In this document: piece after piece, positions 1 through 9,692 of the stretch | Position numbering within the stretch: position 1 is the first letter of the stretch | Layout: each line of letters opens with the position of its first letter | Assembly (NCBI GenBank): GCA_003833135.1 | Contig: QZLH01000124.1 | Span: 105,991-123,536, forward strand | Reading direction: 5' to 3' | Source: Oehlia diaphana | Taxonomy: Eukaryota > Glomeromycota > Glomeromycetes > Glomerales > Glomeraceae | Length of the DNA: 17,546 bases | Translations under genes and position numbers: made by a program | Notes under the pieces: generated by a model | Told to the model about the DNA's origin: nothing | Seen by the model: only the letters and a program-made list of their open reading frames with translations | The model's database searches: none

Positions 1-88
1 TTATTTATTAAAAATCAATTGTATTTATTATAGAATATTATTAGAATTTTAAATATTGTATTTTTAAAAGTTAAATTTGTGATTTAAG

Positions 89-330
89 AATTGTGATTTG
101 CATAAGAATTTCCTATTGAAAATGAATTGTGATTTGCATAAGATTTTCCTTTTTGAAAATTTGTAAAACGACACATGATAGAGAGAATTAAATAAATCTT
201 TAATTCCGGCCGGAATTAAATGATCTGCATGAGAATTTCCTTTTTGGGAAACTTAGTGTAACCCAAAATTTCATTTTTCGTGAGGAACAGAATTTCCTTT
301 TTTGGAAATTTGTGTAACGTCACGTGATAT
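89..330 (+). repeat. Degenerate repeat cluster, about four copies
   Basis: Four imperfect copies of a unit built on TTTGCATAAGAATTTCC, then a T run, then GGAAATTTGTGTAAC, start near 92, 128, 221 and 288. The later copies end in an ACGTGAT-type sequence (CACATGAT near 172, CACGTGAT near 321). Each unit carries an inverted core (AATTTCC..GGAAATT) that could form a small hairpin. Spacing is irregular, so this is a decayed repeat cluster and not a clean satellite. Nothing coding is visible. Confidence 0.5.
199..220. repeat. 22-bp perfect palindrome centred on CCGGCCGG
   Basis: The arms TTTAATTCCG and CGGAATTAAA flank a GC centre and are exact reverse complements. The core GGCCGGAATTA recurs in the window (2306, 16656 and variants at 2324, 2393, 3840, 3864), so this is probably the fused end of a dispersed element or a recurrent protein-binding site. 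Confidence 0.6.
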
Positions 331-944
331 ATTGATCAACGCGTACCGGTTTTTATACTTGTACTATAAATATCGCAGGGGTATCGATCAAGGCAGGGGT
401 GGGATGTGACGCGCCTTCTGCGGAAAATGGCCTATCACTCACGTGACGTGTCACATGCCTTCAATTTATTAGTGACGGAGACTGCGCAAATATATATAGT
501 GTGATATTTGAGTATGGTATAAAATAAGGTAATTATTAATTATGTATAGTTACGATGTTTACGATGCCAATTGTACCCGAAATATTATAAGATTACCTTT
601 AGGTATGATTAATCACGTTATAATAAAAATTTCGAAAAATCTTATTTTAAAAGTAATTTTTTCAAAAAATAAAAAGATAACACAAGATGCATAAATTCAT
701 AATAATTTAGTAATAATCCAGGCAAAATTTACTGAAAACCGCTTAGCTGGCTGAATATTTAATTTAAATTAAATAAATCTTCTAAATTTTTTTTTTTTTT
801 CAGATGTAAAAGTGTTTGATAATAAATTTTAATATTTTACGGTCGTATTATATACAATACTAATTTTATAAAAAAAATTCCCTTTAACTTTTTATTGTAA
901 ACTTTAAAAATTAAATTTAAAAAAAGAATAAAATATTATGATTA
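331..944. other. AT-rich non-coding stretch
   Basis: No convincing coding frame is seen. There is a TATAAATA near 365, a GC-richer patch at 376-450 holding CACGTGAC (440-447), and T and A runs at 789-800 and 868-875. The patch at 419-447 resembles one at 14116-14147 upstream of the Crinkler relic. Confidence 0.5.
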
Positions 945-1022
945 TAACCCGGGGTGATTTAGCAATTTTTCACCTAGGGTGATTTAACCTGATAATTTTA
1001 TATATTTTTATATAATTTACCC

Positions 1023-1034
1023 GGTGATATCACC
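1023..1034. repeat. 12-bp palindrome GGTGATATCACC
   Basis: This is a perfect palindrome in the left arm of the candidate element. The right arm carries the related near-palindrome CTAGGTGAAATCACCCTAG at 2156-2174. Such paired sites at both ends could be binding sites, for example for a transposase; that role is inferred. Confidence 0.45.
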
Positions 1035-1120
1035 TCATTTAAATTTTATTGGCTAAATTATGTGCTGATCATTTCTTATGTTTGTTTATTATTTTTTTAA
1101 ACAATCTTTTTTTTCTTTAG

Positions 1121-1427
1121 GCCTTTCGCTCCTTTGCACGGCTTAAGGTACGTTTTCTTTTTTTTATTTTGCTTATTGCATTTTGTTTCCTACTAACTTA
1201 ATTTCGTTTTTTTAGGTCCTTTGGCCCTTTCGGTTTTGCAATTAAGGTATATATGTCCAGCACTATATAACCGTTTCTTATTTTTTATTTCATTCTTATA
1301 TTTTGTTTCTTACATTTTGTATTTCACTCTTTTTAGATCTTTCGGTTCTCTCTGCAACTGCTAAGGTATGTTTTTTATTTTTTTGTTTTCGTTTATTTAT
1401 TGCATGTAATTTCCGTTCCCTACTAAC
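1121..1427 (+). other. Tandem array of three exon-sized segments with splice-like borders
   Basis: Three related segments of 27, 31 and 29 nt (1121-1147, 1216-1246, 1337-1365) share a core resembling CTTTCGGTTCTNTTTGCAA and end in TAAG. Each is preceded by a T-rich tract ending in TTTAG and followed by GTACGT, GTATAT or GTATGT, so each looks like a micro-exon between a 3' and a 5' splice site. The intervening lengths are 68 and 90 nt, normal for fungal introns. Perfect TACTAAC branch-type sites lie at 1191-1197, about 18 nt before the next AG, and at 1421-1427 after segment 3. Lengths of 27, 31 and 29 do not keep one frame, so a coding role is doubtful. It could be a satellite derived from an exon plus intron, or a spliced non-coding transcript. 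Confidence 0.5.
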
Positions 1428-1904
1428 TTTATTTCTTCTTTTATTTTCTTTTATTTTATGGGTTTGGTTTTTACTTGGTCTCTGTTTATCTCATTTTCGT
1501 CCCTTCTCCATTTTTTGTTCTTTTTTCGTCTCTTCATTTCTTTTTCTTTTTTATTCTTCCCTTCCTTCGTTTTTTCCGTTGTTCTTTATTTTCTCTTCGT
1601 TCCTTTCATTTTTTTTTTTTTATTCCCATCGTTCCTTTACACTACCCTTCATTCCTTTCGTTTTTATCCCATTCCCACCTCATCCTTTTTGTTTCTTTAC
1701 ACTATCCTTTGTTATTTCCATTCCCACTTAATCTTTCTCGTTCCTTTTATTTCTTTCACTCCCTCTTTGCTCCTCCTTCAATCCCTTTTGTTTCTTTCAT
1801 TCTCTTTCACTCTCCCTATTTTTTTTCATTCATCCTCATTCTTTTTTTCACATATTCTCTTTTCTTTATCATTGTGACTCATTTTTTTTGTTATTCCTAT
1901 CAAA
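1366..1904 (+). repeat. 539-nt AG-free polypyrimidine tract
   Basis: From the GTATGT after segment 3 to 1904 there is no AG dinucleotide on the + strand, and from about 1490 the strand is overwhelmingly C and T. Short degenerate units of the type TTCATTCCTTTCGTTT and CATTCCCAC recur without fixed period. Several long open frames exist here only because pyrimidine-rich DNA lacks stop codons; the translations are F/S/L/P-only and are not credible proteins. Read as RNA it would be an extreme polypyrimidine tract with branch site TACTAAC at 1421 and first AG at 1905-1906. Confidence 0.75.
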
Positions 1905-2301
1905 AGATTTAGTATTTTGGATAGTATGAGTTTGTTTTTTTCAATCAATGATTCATGTAATCTATTAGTAATTAATAAAATTGCTATAAACTTTTAGTTT
2001 GAAAATATTTTAAGCATGTTTATTATATATTAAAAAAATTTAGCCAATCAAAATATTTTAAAAAATTTATAGAGGATTTATATGCAAATTACGAAGTGCT
2101 AAATATTAAAATTTACACCATTCAAATTTAATAAATTTAATAAATTAATCGTGACCTAGGTGAAATCACCCTAGATGATCTTCACCCGGAGAGAAAGTTA
2201 GCAACAGTATTATTTAAAACTGTTATTAAGGCTACAATTTAATTTTTTGCTTAACGTAATCTTCCTAGTTTTCATAAAAATAAGAGAAATAATTCATATA
2301 A

Positions 2302-2340
2302 TTTAGGCCGGAATTATAAAATTTGGCCAGAATTATAAAT
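2302..2340 (+). repeat. Tandem pair of about 20 bp with GGCC(G/A)GAATTATAAA
   Basis: The two adjacent copies at 2302-2320 and 2321-2340 share GGCC, then G or A, then GAATTATAAA. An inverted relative (CTGGCCAAAAATTAT) follows at 2392-2406. This belongs to the motif family also seen at 205, 3840 and 16656. Confidence 0.5.
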
Positions 2341-3010
2341 AAAATTTACAAATCACATGACATATAGTAACATGTACTGTAACTTATAACTCTGGCCAAA
2401 AATTATAATAATTCCAGATTTTACAAAGAATTGGCTTGGAGATATCTAACTAATGTTATTTTATTTTAAATAATAATCTTCGTGCAATCAATTATTTTTT
2501 ATACACCGTATGGCCAAACCAAGATGGAATGGGTTAAAAAAGAAACCTAAAATCATAAAATCATGGGAAATATTTTAGAAATTAATTTTTTTTTTTTTTT
2601 TTGGCAGGTGTGATTTATTAAATTAAACAAAATCAATCTTGAAAAAAATAATTTTTATACAGCATTTATTAAATCCACTAAAGATCGGTTAGGGAAAGAG
2701 AATTACTGTAATTTTAGGGAAATGATATATTCGGGAAATGACATTCGAGAAATCATACTGTAAACTTATTAAGCTTATGTATCAAATACTAATTAATCTG
2801 AACAATTGATTCTCGTGACATTTAATTATAAAATGAAAATGTGTGATCAGAAAAAACACTTCTGCAATATTGAAACGACGTAAATACGATCTTAACATTT
2901 GCTAAATGCCTAAATCATTTTCGTTTGAATCGCTTATAATAGCATTTTTATATTTTATTTAATTTAATATTTAACATTTATATAAAAGTGAGGTCATTTT
3001 GATTTACTAG

Positions 3011-3088
3011 CTCTATAAAAAGTTTTCTGAGTAAAATTCTGATAAATGATCATTTTTTTAGTTTTCATTCTAAAAAAATTTTATAGGG
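3011..3088. repeat. Small hairpin element, about 78 bp
   Basis: CTCTATAAAA at the left and TTTTATAGGG at the right are near-perfect reverse complements. The interior TTCTGATAAATGATC resembles CTCCGATAAATGATC at 8192-8206, in the left end of the larger candidate at 8167-8587. This may be a deletion derivative of the same inverted-repeat family. Confidence 0.35.
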
Positions 3089-4009
3089 TAGAATAGTAGA
3101 TAATAACGAACTGAATGCGCTTGCAAGAATAATAAAACTTGACTGATAAAGTTATCAATTCTCCTGTCGGCCGAAGCGATAGTTCCCGGTTGTCACTTGT
3201 CACATCTAATTATAAATAATTTTTTTTGACTTCATATTTTCAACCTTCTCGACCTGATATTAGTATTTACGCCTGGTATTTTTGTATGAATGTGAAATAT
3301 AATAAATTAAAAAATTTGCCTTAGTGTATAATAATTCAGGGGGCTCTCCACACATACACCAACGATTCTCAGCTCAGGCACTTAGGATCCTGAATTTCGT
3401 ACAGAAAAGATTATTGTTTTTGATTTTATTTCTTGCTTTTTTTTCAAATTTTTCACCTTCCCATAATTTTATGGACGATTCCATCCCGTTTTCTCTGTAC
3501 TAGTTTCATTGTATATGGGACATAGTTGCGACCCCTTTTTATAGTGTATAGCGGTCGTGTTTGCGTCATTACGTTAGTTACTTCGTTCAATTATTTATCG
3601 TTATTACTAAAAATGCACCTTTTTTTCATGATATTTAATTAAATCGACGCGTTTCACTAGTTTTAGGAATGCTAGTATGACCCAAATATACATAAAAAAC
3701 CCGGTGTATCAGACGATTTTCAATCTTCCATACGAAAAGCATTTTCTGAAGTTAACATAAGTGATGGTTTAGTTTAGACGAGGCGAGGATGAATATGTGA
3801 TAAAACAATCATGTTGATCTTTCCTTTCATAGGTAATCCTGGCCGAAAAGTTAGTTAGGTACTGGCCGAAATTATCATATGAAAAAGATGCGTATACCTA
3901 ACGATGCCTTTTCCCAATCCCAATAAGAACAATCTATACACCTTGAACTACTCTCTCCCAAATTTCCTACCCAACTTAAAATACTCTCGTATCCAGATAG
4001 ACCATTTAT

Positions 4010-4048
4010 CGTATCCCTACCCCGAATATATATTTCGGGTCCTATGCT
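4010..4048 (-). repeat. Lone element end related to the 16576-16822 inverted repeats
   Basis: The reverse complement reads TAGGACCCGAAATATATAT, close to the terminal repeats at 16576-16609 (CTAGGACCCAGAAAT, then an AT run) and at 16822-16789. A short internal hairpin CCCGAA..TTCGGG lies at 4021-4039. No convincing partner end is found, so this looks like a truncated copy. Confidence 0.35.
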
Positions 4049-5010
4049 TAATAATTTTCGCAGTATTTTCTATTTCCTAGTTAATTTTTATAATTATTTT
4101 CGATAAACAATAGATTTTAAATTAAAATATTGTAAAAAATACCTTACAAAATACTAGTGGTTCTGGCTAGAATTAAGTTTTTAAAACGTATCATTAGGAA
4201 ATGACGTAATTTTTCTTACCCTCTAATTTTTTACACTGTACATTGCATATGATAGTTGGCACGTTGCTCAACTTTTTTACTTACATTTATTACTTGAAAA
4301 ATATTGATAATCAGAAAATTTTGATACTAATGAATTTTATAAGAACATTTCTAATGATATACTGTAAATCTTGTTCAGCAGAAATGAGTGGTATAACGAA
4401 ATGTATAATTTGTTAAAGATACATTATCTTAAAAATCAAAAACTAAAACTTAAGCAAAACGATAAAAAGTTCTGTTTAATCCCAGCAAAAAATCTTTTAA
4501 TAATGATACATTAAGAGATACAGCAATTAGTTTCTTATCGTAAAATCTGAATTGACGTTTCATAATTTTACAAATACAGTATCACTACTAGTGCTATACT
4601 TTCAAATTAGTTTGGATTGTCATGGTATAATCTTTTTTTGCAGCTTTAACTTGTGTAGTACACTTGTTTATAAAATATTTATTCCCGCGAATAATCATAT
4701 TTCTAATAATAATAAATTTTAGCAATTGATTATTTATCAGATTCGAATTATAAGAAAATGAGAACGAGAATACCTGATCAACTCTTAGACATGATATAAT
4801 AAAGCAAATACAGTATTTTGCATTAATTGACAGAAAGCAGCGGCCCAAATATACCTGATTAATATAACCGGTCATAGATTTTTGTAATTATTAACTTAGT
4901 TCTTTTAAAAAATAGACATTTACAATTTGTCTTAAAATATGTGTTGGCTTAGTTAAGCGTAAAAAGTTAGAAACATTATAGTTATAAATTATATCCAGAT
5001 TATTGGTAAA

Positions 5011-5035
5011 GATTTGGCCACGTAGTGGTCAAATC
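5011..5035. repeat. Short stem-loop
   Basis: GATTTGGCCAC and GTGGTCAAATC form an 11-bp stem with one G-T pair around a 3-nt GTA loop. Nothing coding is adjacent, so a transcript role is not supported; it may be an element remnant. Confidence 0.45.
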
Positions 5036-5094
5036 TATCCAAACAGAATGTTAGAATTGATTAATAATTGTATATTTATCAACGCAAACCCTCT

Positions 5095-5252
5095 AAAAAA
5101 TTTTATCCGTTATTTCTGTAAAAACTCCGTAAAAATGGGCCTTTCACGGAACCATTCACGGAAAATGTAAATAAATCGATAGATTCCGGAAATATGAGCT
5201 TTTTACGGAAAAAAAAATGGAATATAAAAAACGGACCGACTATTTTTACAGG
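5095..5252. mobile_element. MITE-like element, copy A (about 158 bp)
   Basis: This closely matches copy B at 8713-8870 over its whole length: shared AATTTTATCCGTTATTTCTG at the left, TTCACGGAA-type blocks inside, and TTTTTACAGG at the right end. The two ends carry an inverted CTGTAAAAA, and the interior is self-complementary (TCCGTAAAAA at 5128-5137 against TTTTTACGGA at 5200-5209), so one strand folds into a hairpin. It has no coding capacity. No exact target-site duplication is visible for this copy. Confidence 0.6.
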
Positions 5253-5299
5253 GAAAGCACAATAATAGGTGTTATAAAGTACAATAAAAGACTGCACAG

Positions 5300-6490
5300 A
5301 TATTGTTGAATTCTTAAAATATTACGAAGGGGATCGATAATTTAACAAATAAAAATTCATTGAGCTGATTCCCTTCATTTAAATAGGAGACTTATAAAGA
5401 AATCAAAAATTTTAGTACTTACTGACACACAAGACATTTTTTTTCATATTGATGTATAATTTTGTAAAATTAAACTAAGCCATTTTAAGTTACGTTTCGT
5501 CATGTCTCTTAAAATAACGTATTTAAATGATTTACGGTGACCTCTAATTATTGCTATTGATTTCTTTAAAAATAAAATACATATTTTCTTTTTTTATGAT
5601 TGGGATCAAATTTATATAATACATCATGTTACATTGTTGCACCGTTAATTTGGTTGCATTTGATTCGCATTTCTTTGTGGCTTTTCTTTTATTGGAATAA
5701 ATGAACAAAATTTAGGGGTGCATTAACAGCTCTAAAGTTTGCGCCAAAAGGGGACAATGAAATATACGCCTATCTCCTGACTATCAAAAAAAACGCTTTC
5801 ACTTTTTACTCTATTAAGAAGTTTATCCTACTATCAAATATTATTAAACTATTTGTTATCATATCATTTCCTTTTTTGGATTTGTTATTATTCAGTCGGA
5901 AAGGAAATTTCGTAAAATTAGGGAATAAATTTTCGTAATTATAATTTCAAAAAAAAAAAAAAGCGAAATGACTCATAATTTTTTACTGGGATGATTCGTA
6001 TTTCAGGAGCTAATTTTTACAATGAAGTTGTAAATGTATTTTAATTACATTATAATAAACTAAATTTTACGTAATCATTTAAATATGATGTCGGTTCTAA
6101 ACTCTATAATTTAATCCCTTACGTTCAATAATGTCCAATGAATGATATAAATAAATAAAAAAAAAATAAATAAATATTATTTAGAAATCGTTTATTTCAA
6201 ATATTAAAAGAATATGATAATATCGTTATATACTATGTTCACTCTGTATAAAATTCACACTGTACAATAATTTATAATTTTTACAATATTTAATCCTAGT
6301 TTGAATCCGACTAAATAATACTATTTTGACATTATAAAATAAATATTATATATTGAATTATGAATAGAATAAATTTATAAGTTTAAAAATGTTTGTTTTA
6401 AATCTAAAGCTCATTTTGTTACTTAAATTTCATATTTCATTTTGAGATTTATATCTCCTCTACCACTAATAATAAATCTATCGAAAACAA
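5300..6490. other. AT-rich intergenic DNA
   Basis: No coding frame of note is seen. The stretch contains A-runs (5949-5962), a short AAAT simple repeat (6148-6174) and general AT-rich sequence. I see no RNA gene or clear element ends. Confidence 0.5.
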
Positions 6491-6495
6491 GTCTC

Positions 6496-6837
6496 TTATA
6501 ATTTCTCGATAACGTTAATTTGTCCGATTTTTCTTATTTTTCTTTTTGTTTCTTTACACGCTCTACAGGCTCGCGAGTTTTTAGCATCGAATTTATGCTC
6601 TTGTTTCGGTTTTTTAGGTAGCAATTTATTGAGTGGAGTATTAGAAAATTCCGAGTATTCTTGACTATCATTGTGTTTTTTCGGTAGCAATTTATTGAGT
6701 GGAGTATTAGAAAATTTTGAGTATTCTTGACTATCATTATTAACTTGCTTCGCCGAACTCTTTGTACTATTATTAACTTCCATCGCCGTGCTAGATCTTG
6801 AATCAAGGCCTAGATAACAATAAAATTCGGAAGGCAT
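6496..6837 (-). CDS. Hypothetical 113-residue protein with a 22-residue tandem repeat
   Basis: An ATG-to-TAA frame lies on the minus strand. The family is not recognised. Two adjacent 22-residue repeats begin NDSQEYS and run to LLPKK; they differ only at a K/E position and the last residue. A basic C-terminal part follows, with CRACKETKRK and further K/R residues, giving one CxxC pair that is too little for a zinc finger call. No signal peptide or membrane segment is seen. At DNA level the repeat is a 66-bp period with two mismatches in 56 bp, in a frame-preserving register. An overlapping frame at 6534-6806 is a shadow of the same repeat. This may be a short real gene, one exon of a longer gene, or chance; the AT-rich surroundings give no promoter evidence. 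Confidence 0.4.
   Translation of the reverse strand: MPSEFYCYLGLDSRSSTAMEVNNSTKSSAKQVNNDSQEYSKFSNTPLNKLLPKKHNDSQEYSEFSNTPLNKLLPKKPKQEHKFDAKNSRACRACKETKRKIRKIGQINVIEKL
6617..6738. repeat. 66-bp tandem duplication inside the ORF
   Basis: Units at 6617-6672 and 6683-6738 are nearly identical (CC changed to TT near 6650/6716) with a period of 66 bp, a multiple of three. The high identity in otherwise degenerate DNA suggests a recent duplication. Confidence 0.8.
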
Positions 6838-6849
6838 TTTTTTTTTTTA

Positions 6850-7100
6850 ATTGAATCAATTATTTTGTTCGAAATAAAATTTGTTAAATTTGAAATTTTT
6901 AGATAATTTAGTAGGTGGGAAATTTGCTCCTTTTAAATGTTATGAAAAATTATTAACGGAATTCTCACATTATTAAAAACCGGGATATGAATGCCATTTA
7001 ATTCGATAATGTTTGACTAAAATGGTAAACGATAATTTGTGTCGGAAAACAAAAAAAAAATCTTCGATCATCACCCGATACTATTTTATTGCGTAATCTA
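6850..7100. other. AT-rich stretch upstream of the minus-strand ORF
   Basis: This would hold the promoter of the 6496-6837 frame if that is a gene. I see no clear TATA or other site in it. Confidence 0.35.
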
Positions 7101-7104
7101 AAAT

Positions 7105-7200
7105 TAATGAAAGAAAGAGAAAGTGAAAGAAAAAGAAAGTATATAAATAAGGGGGGATGAGAGAAGAAAGAAAAGAAACAATGAAAATGAATGAAAAAAA
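7105..7200 (+). repeat. Purine-rich low-complexity tract
   Basis: GAAAG-type units (GAAAGAAAGAGAAAGTGAAA) dominate, with GAGAGAAGAAAG later. The composition is that of the reverse complement of the pyrimidine tract at 1490-1900 and of the tract at 17437-17546, so it may be a related low-complexity family. Confidence 0.55.
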
Positions 7201-8160
7201 AATTTAATAATAAACAGAATACGTAATTGGTTATATGGTATAATATAATTATTTTTGTTATATACCTAATATTCTAGAAGGATGCAAAAATTGATAATTA
7301 CTCCGCAAACATTTCGGAAAAATTTGGATATTATTTTTTTCTATAAAGGGAGCGTTCTTTCAAAGTTTTGCGTGACTAACATTTTGCTTTGTTTTACGAT
7401 CCGATCTTTTACGTAAAATTTATATATAAAAAAATAATACCATGGTTTTTAATTTTTATTTAAAAGATAAAAATATTTATAAAATATAATATAATACAAT
7501 ATAATAAAATATAATACAGCATATAAATATATATGAGTAATATGACTATAAATTTTTAACAGAAATAAGAACAATAACATGATCTTCATTCTAGTTTTTG
7601 TTTAAAAACACATTAGTAATACAATAAACAAAACACATCGCGTGACATCGATTTTTCGATTAAATCGGAAATGTAATAATATCATGTGATGCGTGAGTGA
7701 AAAGTATTACAAGTATAAAACAAAAGCATCCCTAATCAAAGTTAGTTTCAAGAACAGATTTTACACTTTTTACTGAATTAAATTAAATGCGATAGACAAT
7801 AGAATCCCATTTCACTAGCATTTTCGTGTGAATTTTAATAAACAAGTTAACATTAAAACACAAGGCCGATCAATAAAAAACAAATATTTATTTGATGAAA
7901 ATAGAAAACATTTATTATGAAATTTCCACACGATAACCTATTAAGCATAGTTTATTAGAATTCACTGATATTTAGCGTCGGATAGTTTTTTTTATCGTGA
8001 ATTGTTACTCAAATATGACATACATTAACTTCTTTTTTTAAGTGGGATTTTTTTTATAACAAAATGTGAAATTTAGGTTGTCAGATGATAACACTTTTAT
8101 TATCACAAACTTATCTTTCAACATGTAAAAACTGATATTATAATATTATATTAGACTTTT
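7201..8160. other. AT-rich intergenic DNA
   Basis: No gene is seen. An ATAAT-type simple-sequence patch lies at 7484-7520, and CGCGTGAC/CATGTGATG motifs lie at 7640-7692. Confidence 0.5.
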
Positions 8161-8166
8161 ATGAAA

Positions 8167-8587
8167 CCCTTATAAAAAAATTCTGAAAAAACTCCGATAA
8201 ATGATCTGTTACAATCTCAAATGCAACGTTTAAAGAAAAAATGAATAAATGTCTGTACCAAAGCGAAGGACTACACAACAAACCACCCTAACATCAACCT
8301 ATATCAACCTCCGAAAAATACATGAATGGTCAAACAATTTGGGTCGTTAAAAACTTTACATAAAAGATTTAAAAAACATAAAAAATGGAACAAAAAAATA
8401 AGAAACTAAAAAAATATAACACTTGATTTATGGTCACGTGATCACCGTTACGTGACTATTGTAAGTTAATGTAGGATTACTTCAAAAATGTATAGCTTTA
8501 TTAATGTAATAACATGAATTATCGGATAACTGATAAATCAATTTAATAAAATACTCCATATAAATTTTTCAGAAAGTTTTATCAGGG
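8167..8587. mobile_element. Candidate inverted-repeat element, about 420 bp
   Basis: The left end CCCTTATAAAAAAATTCTGA is matched in reverse complement at the right end (TTTTTCAGAAAGTTTTATCAGGG, 8565-8587) with a few differences. There is no coding capacity inside; the interior contains GTCACGTGATCACCGTTACGTGAC (8433-8456). No clear target-site duplication was found, so the call is tentative. Confidence 0.35.
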
Positions 8588-8704
8588 GGAGGTGACAAAT
8601 TTTCAAAAGAAGTTCGGAAAAAGTGATCTTCCATTGGAACAATTAAATCATCAAACTTATTTATAAAGAAATAAATGTAAATTTAGAAATAAATCTAATG
8701 AAAA

Positions 8705-8878
8705 GCTATCTTATAAAAAAATTTTATCCGTTATTTCTGTAAAAACCTTTCACGGATCCATTCACAGAAGATGTAAATAATTCGATAAATCCTGTGATAT
8801 AATTCCGGAAATACGAGCCTTTCACGGAAAAAAGATGGAATATATATAACGAATTGACTTTTTTTACAGGGCTATCTT
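8705..8878. mobile_element. MITE-like element, copy B, with 8-bp target-site duplication
   Basis: GCTATCTT at 8705-8712 and again at 8871-8878 flanks an element at 8713-8870 that matches copy A at 5095-5252. An 8-bp duplication fits hAT-like mobilisation, though the ends lack a long classical terminal repeat; the inverted CTGTAAAAA lies about 25 bp inside the left end. It is non-autonomous, with no frame inside. Confidence 0.7.
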
Positions 8879-8879
8879 T

Positions 8880-9660
8880 GGTGTCCTTTTTTCAAGATTC
8901 TCTCCATATTTTGTATTTTGAAGAAAATAATTAGAGAATGATATTTTTAAATTTTGGCTAGCTAACGAAAAACATGTCAGATACAATAATTTGACATTAT
9001 TTAAATCCTGCCAAGAAGTTACTGAATAGGCTAACAAAGGATTAATAATTGCATCATGAACATATTTGGACCTTTTTTACTTGTCAGGATTAAAGAATTG
9101 ATTCTTATTTGTCTTTAAAATTCGATATTTGAGATTAAATTGTAATTTAAATTAGTAAATTAATTAATTTATTAAACAAGAATTTCATGGTAATTAATCA
9201 TATGATTTTTATATTATTTATAATAAATGTGTAATTACATTTCTTTTTTTAGTTGATGAATTTAATAAATTAAGTAGTAAGAAAATAGTACAAAAAGATA
9301 AGTAGCATATCTAAATAATAGATTTTATTTGAAATAATCAAATGAATATTTGAGATTATTTAGTTAATAGCAAAAGTTATTCAATATATTTAAAAGAAGC
9401 TCAATTAAAATGATTAAAGTTTGTTAATTTATTATGATTTTATTATTTAGATATTCAAAATGATTATAAGTTTAAAATAATACAACAATAAATAAAGAAA
9501 TTTCATATTAATGATTATTTTTTGATTTTTATTTTAATTTATAATTGATAGATGAAGGTGTATCCAAATCTTCATTCAGAAGAACAAGATTAATTGGAAC
9601 TTCCTGACAGCAAGAATTATTTTAAATGTTAAGAATTTGAATATTAATTAAATTTAACAT
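8880..9660. other. AT-rich intergenic DNA
   Basis: No coding frame, RNA gene or element end is recognised. Confidence 0.5.
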
Positions 9661-9661
9661 A

Positions 9662-9664
<3 letters not shown>

Positions 9665-9692
<28 letters not shown>
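9665..9692. repeat. Run of 28 T
   Basis: This is an uninterrupted homopolymer. On the minus strand it is a poly(A) lying about 340 bp downstream of the coding-like fragment at 10031-10262, with AATAAA on that strand about 60 bp before it. It could be a retrocopy tail or simply a homopolymer. Confidence 0.85.

Larger units (their letters stand above)
945..2195. mobile_element. Candidate inverted-repeat-bounded element (about 1.25 kb)
   Basis: Matching sequence appears in opposite orientation at both sides. CTAGGGTGATTT at 974-985 is repeated as its reverse complement at 2163-2174. ATTGGCTAAATT at about 1048-1059 is repeated as its complement at 2037-2048 within AATTTAGCCAATCAAAAT. CCGGGTGA-like blocks lie at the outer edges (about 950 and 2185). 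The arms differ by many indels, so this is an old or composite inverted repeat. No transposase frame lies inside; the interior is the splice-like array and the pyrimidine tract. No target-site duplication was identified, so the exact ends are approximate. Confidence 0.4.
2420..4990. other. AT-rich intergenic DNA without recognised genes
   Basis: I see no gene on either strand. The stretch holds A and T runs (2586-2602), a small hairpin (3011-3088), GGCC-type motifs (3840, 3864) and a lone inverted-repeat end (4010-4048). A GC-richer patch at 3340-3570 might include promoter-like sequence but has no downstream coding frame. Confidence 0.5.

Noticed and set aside
1303..1912. Three overlapping long plus-strand frames of 139-145 codons
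   Set aside because: They lie in the pyrimidine tract, encode only F/S/L/P-rich sequence and are open in all three frames because the tract lacks A/G-containing stops.
4594..4875. 93-codon minus-strand frame
   Set aside because: No domain, signal or family resemblance, and composition typical of AT-rich spacer; most likely chance.
5103..5297. 64-codon minus-strand frame
   Set aside because: It lies almost wholly inside MITE copy A, whose copy B does not keep the frame.
6534..6806. 90-codon minus-strand frame overlapping the repeat ORF
   Set aside because: Out-of-frame shadow of the 66-bp repeat; a period divisible by three keeps every frame open.
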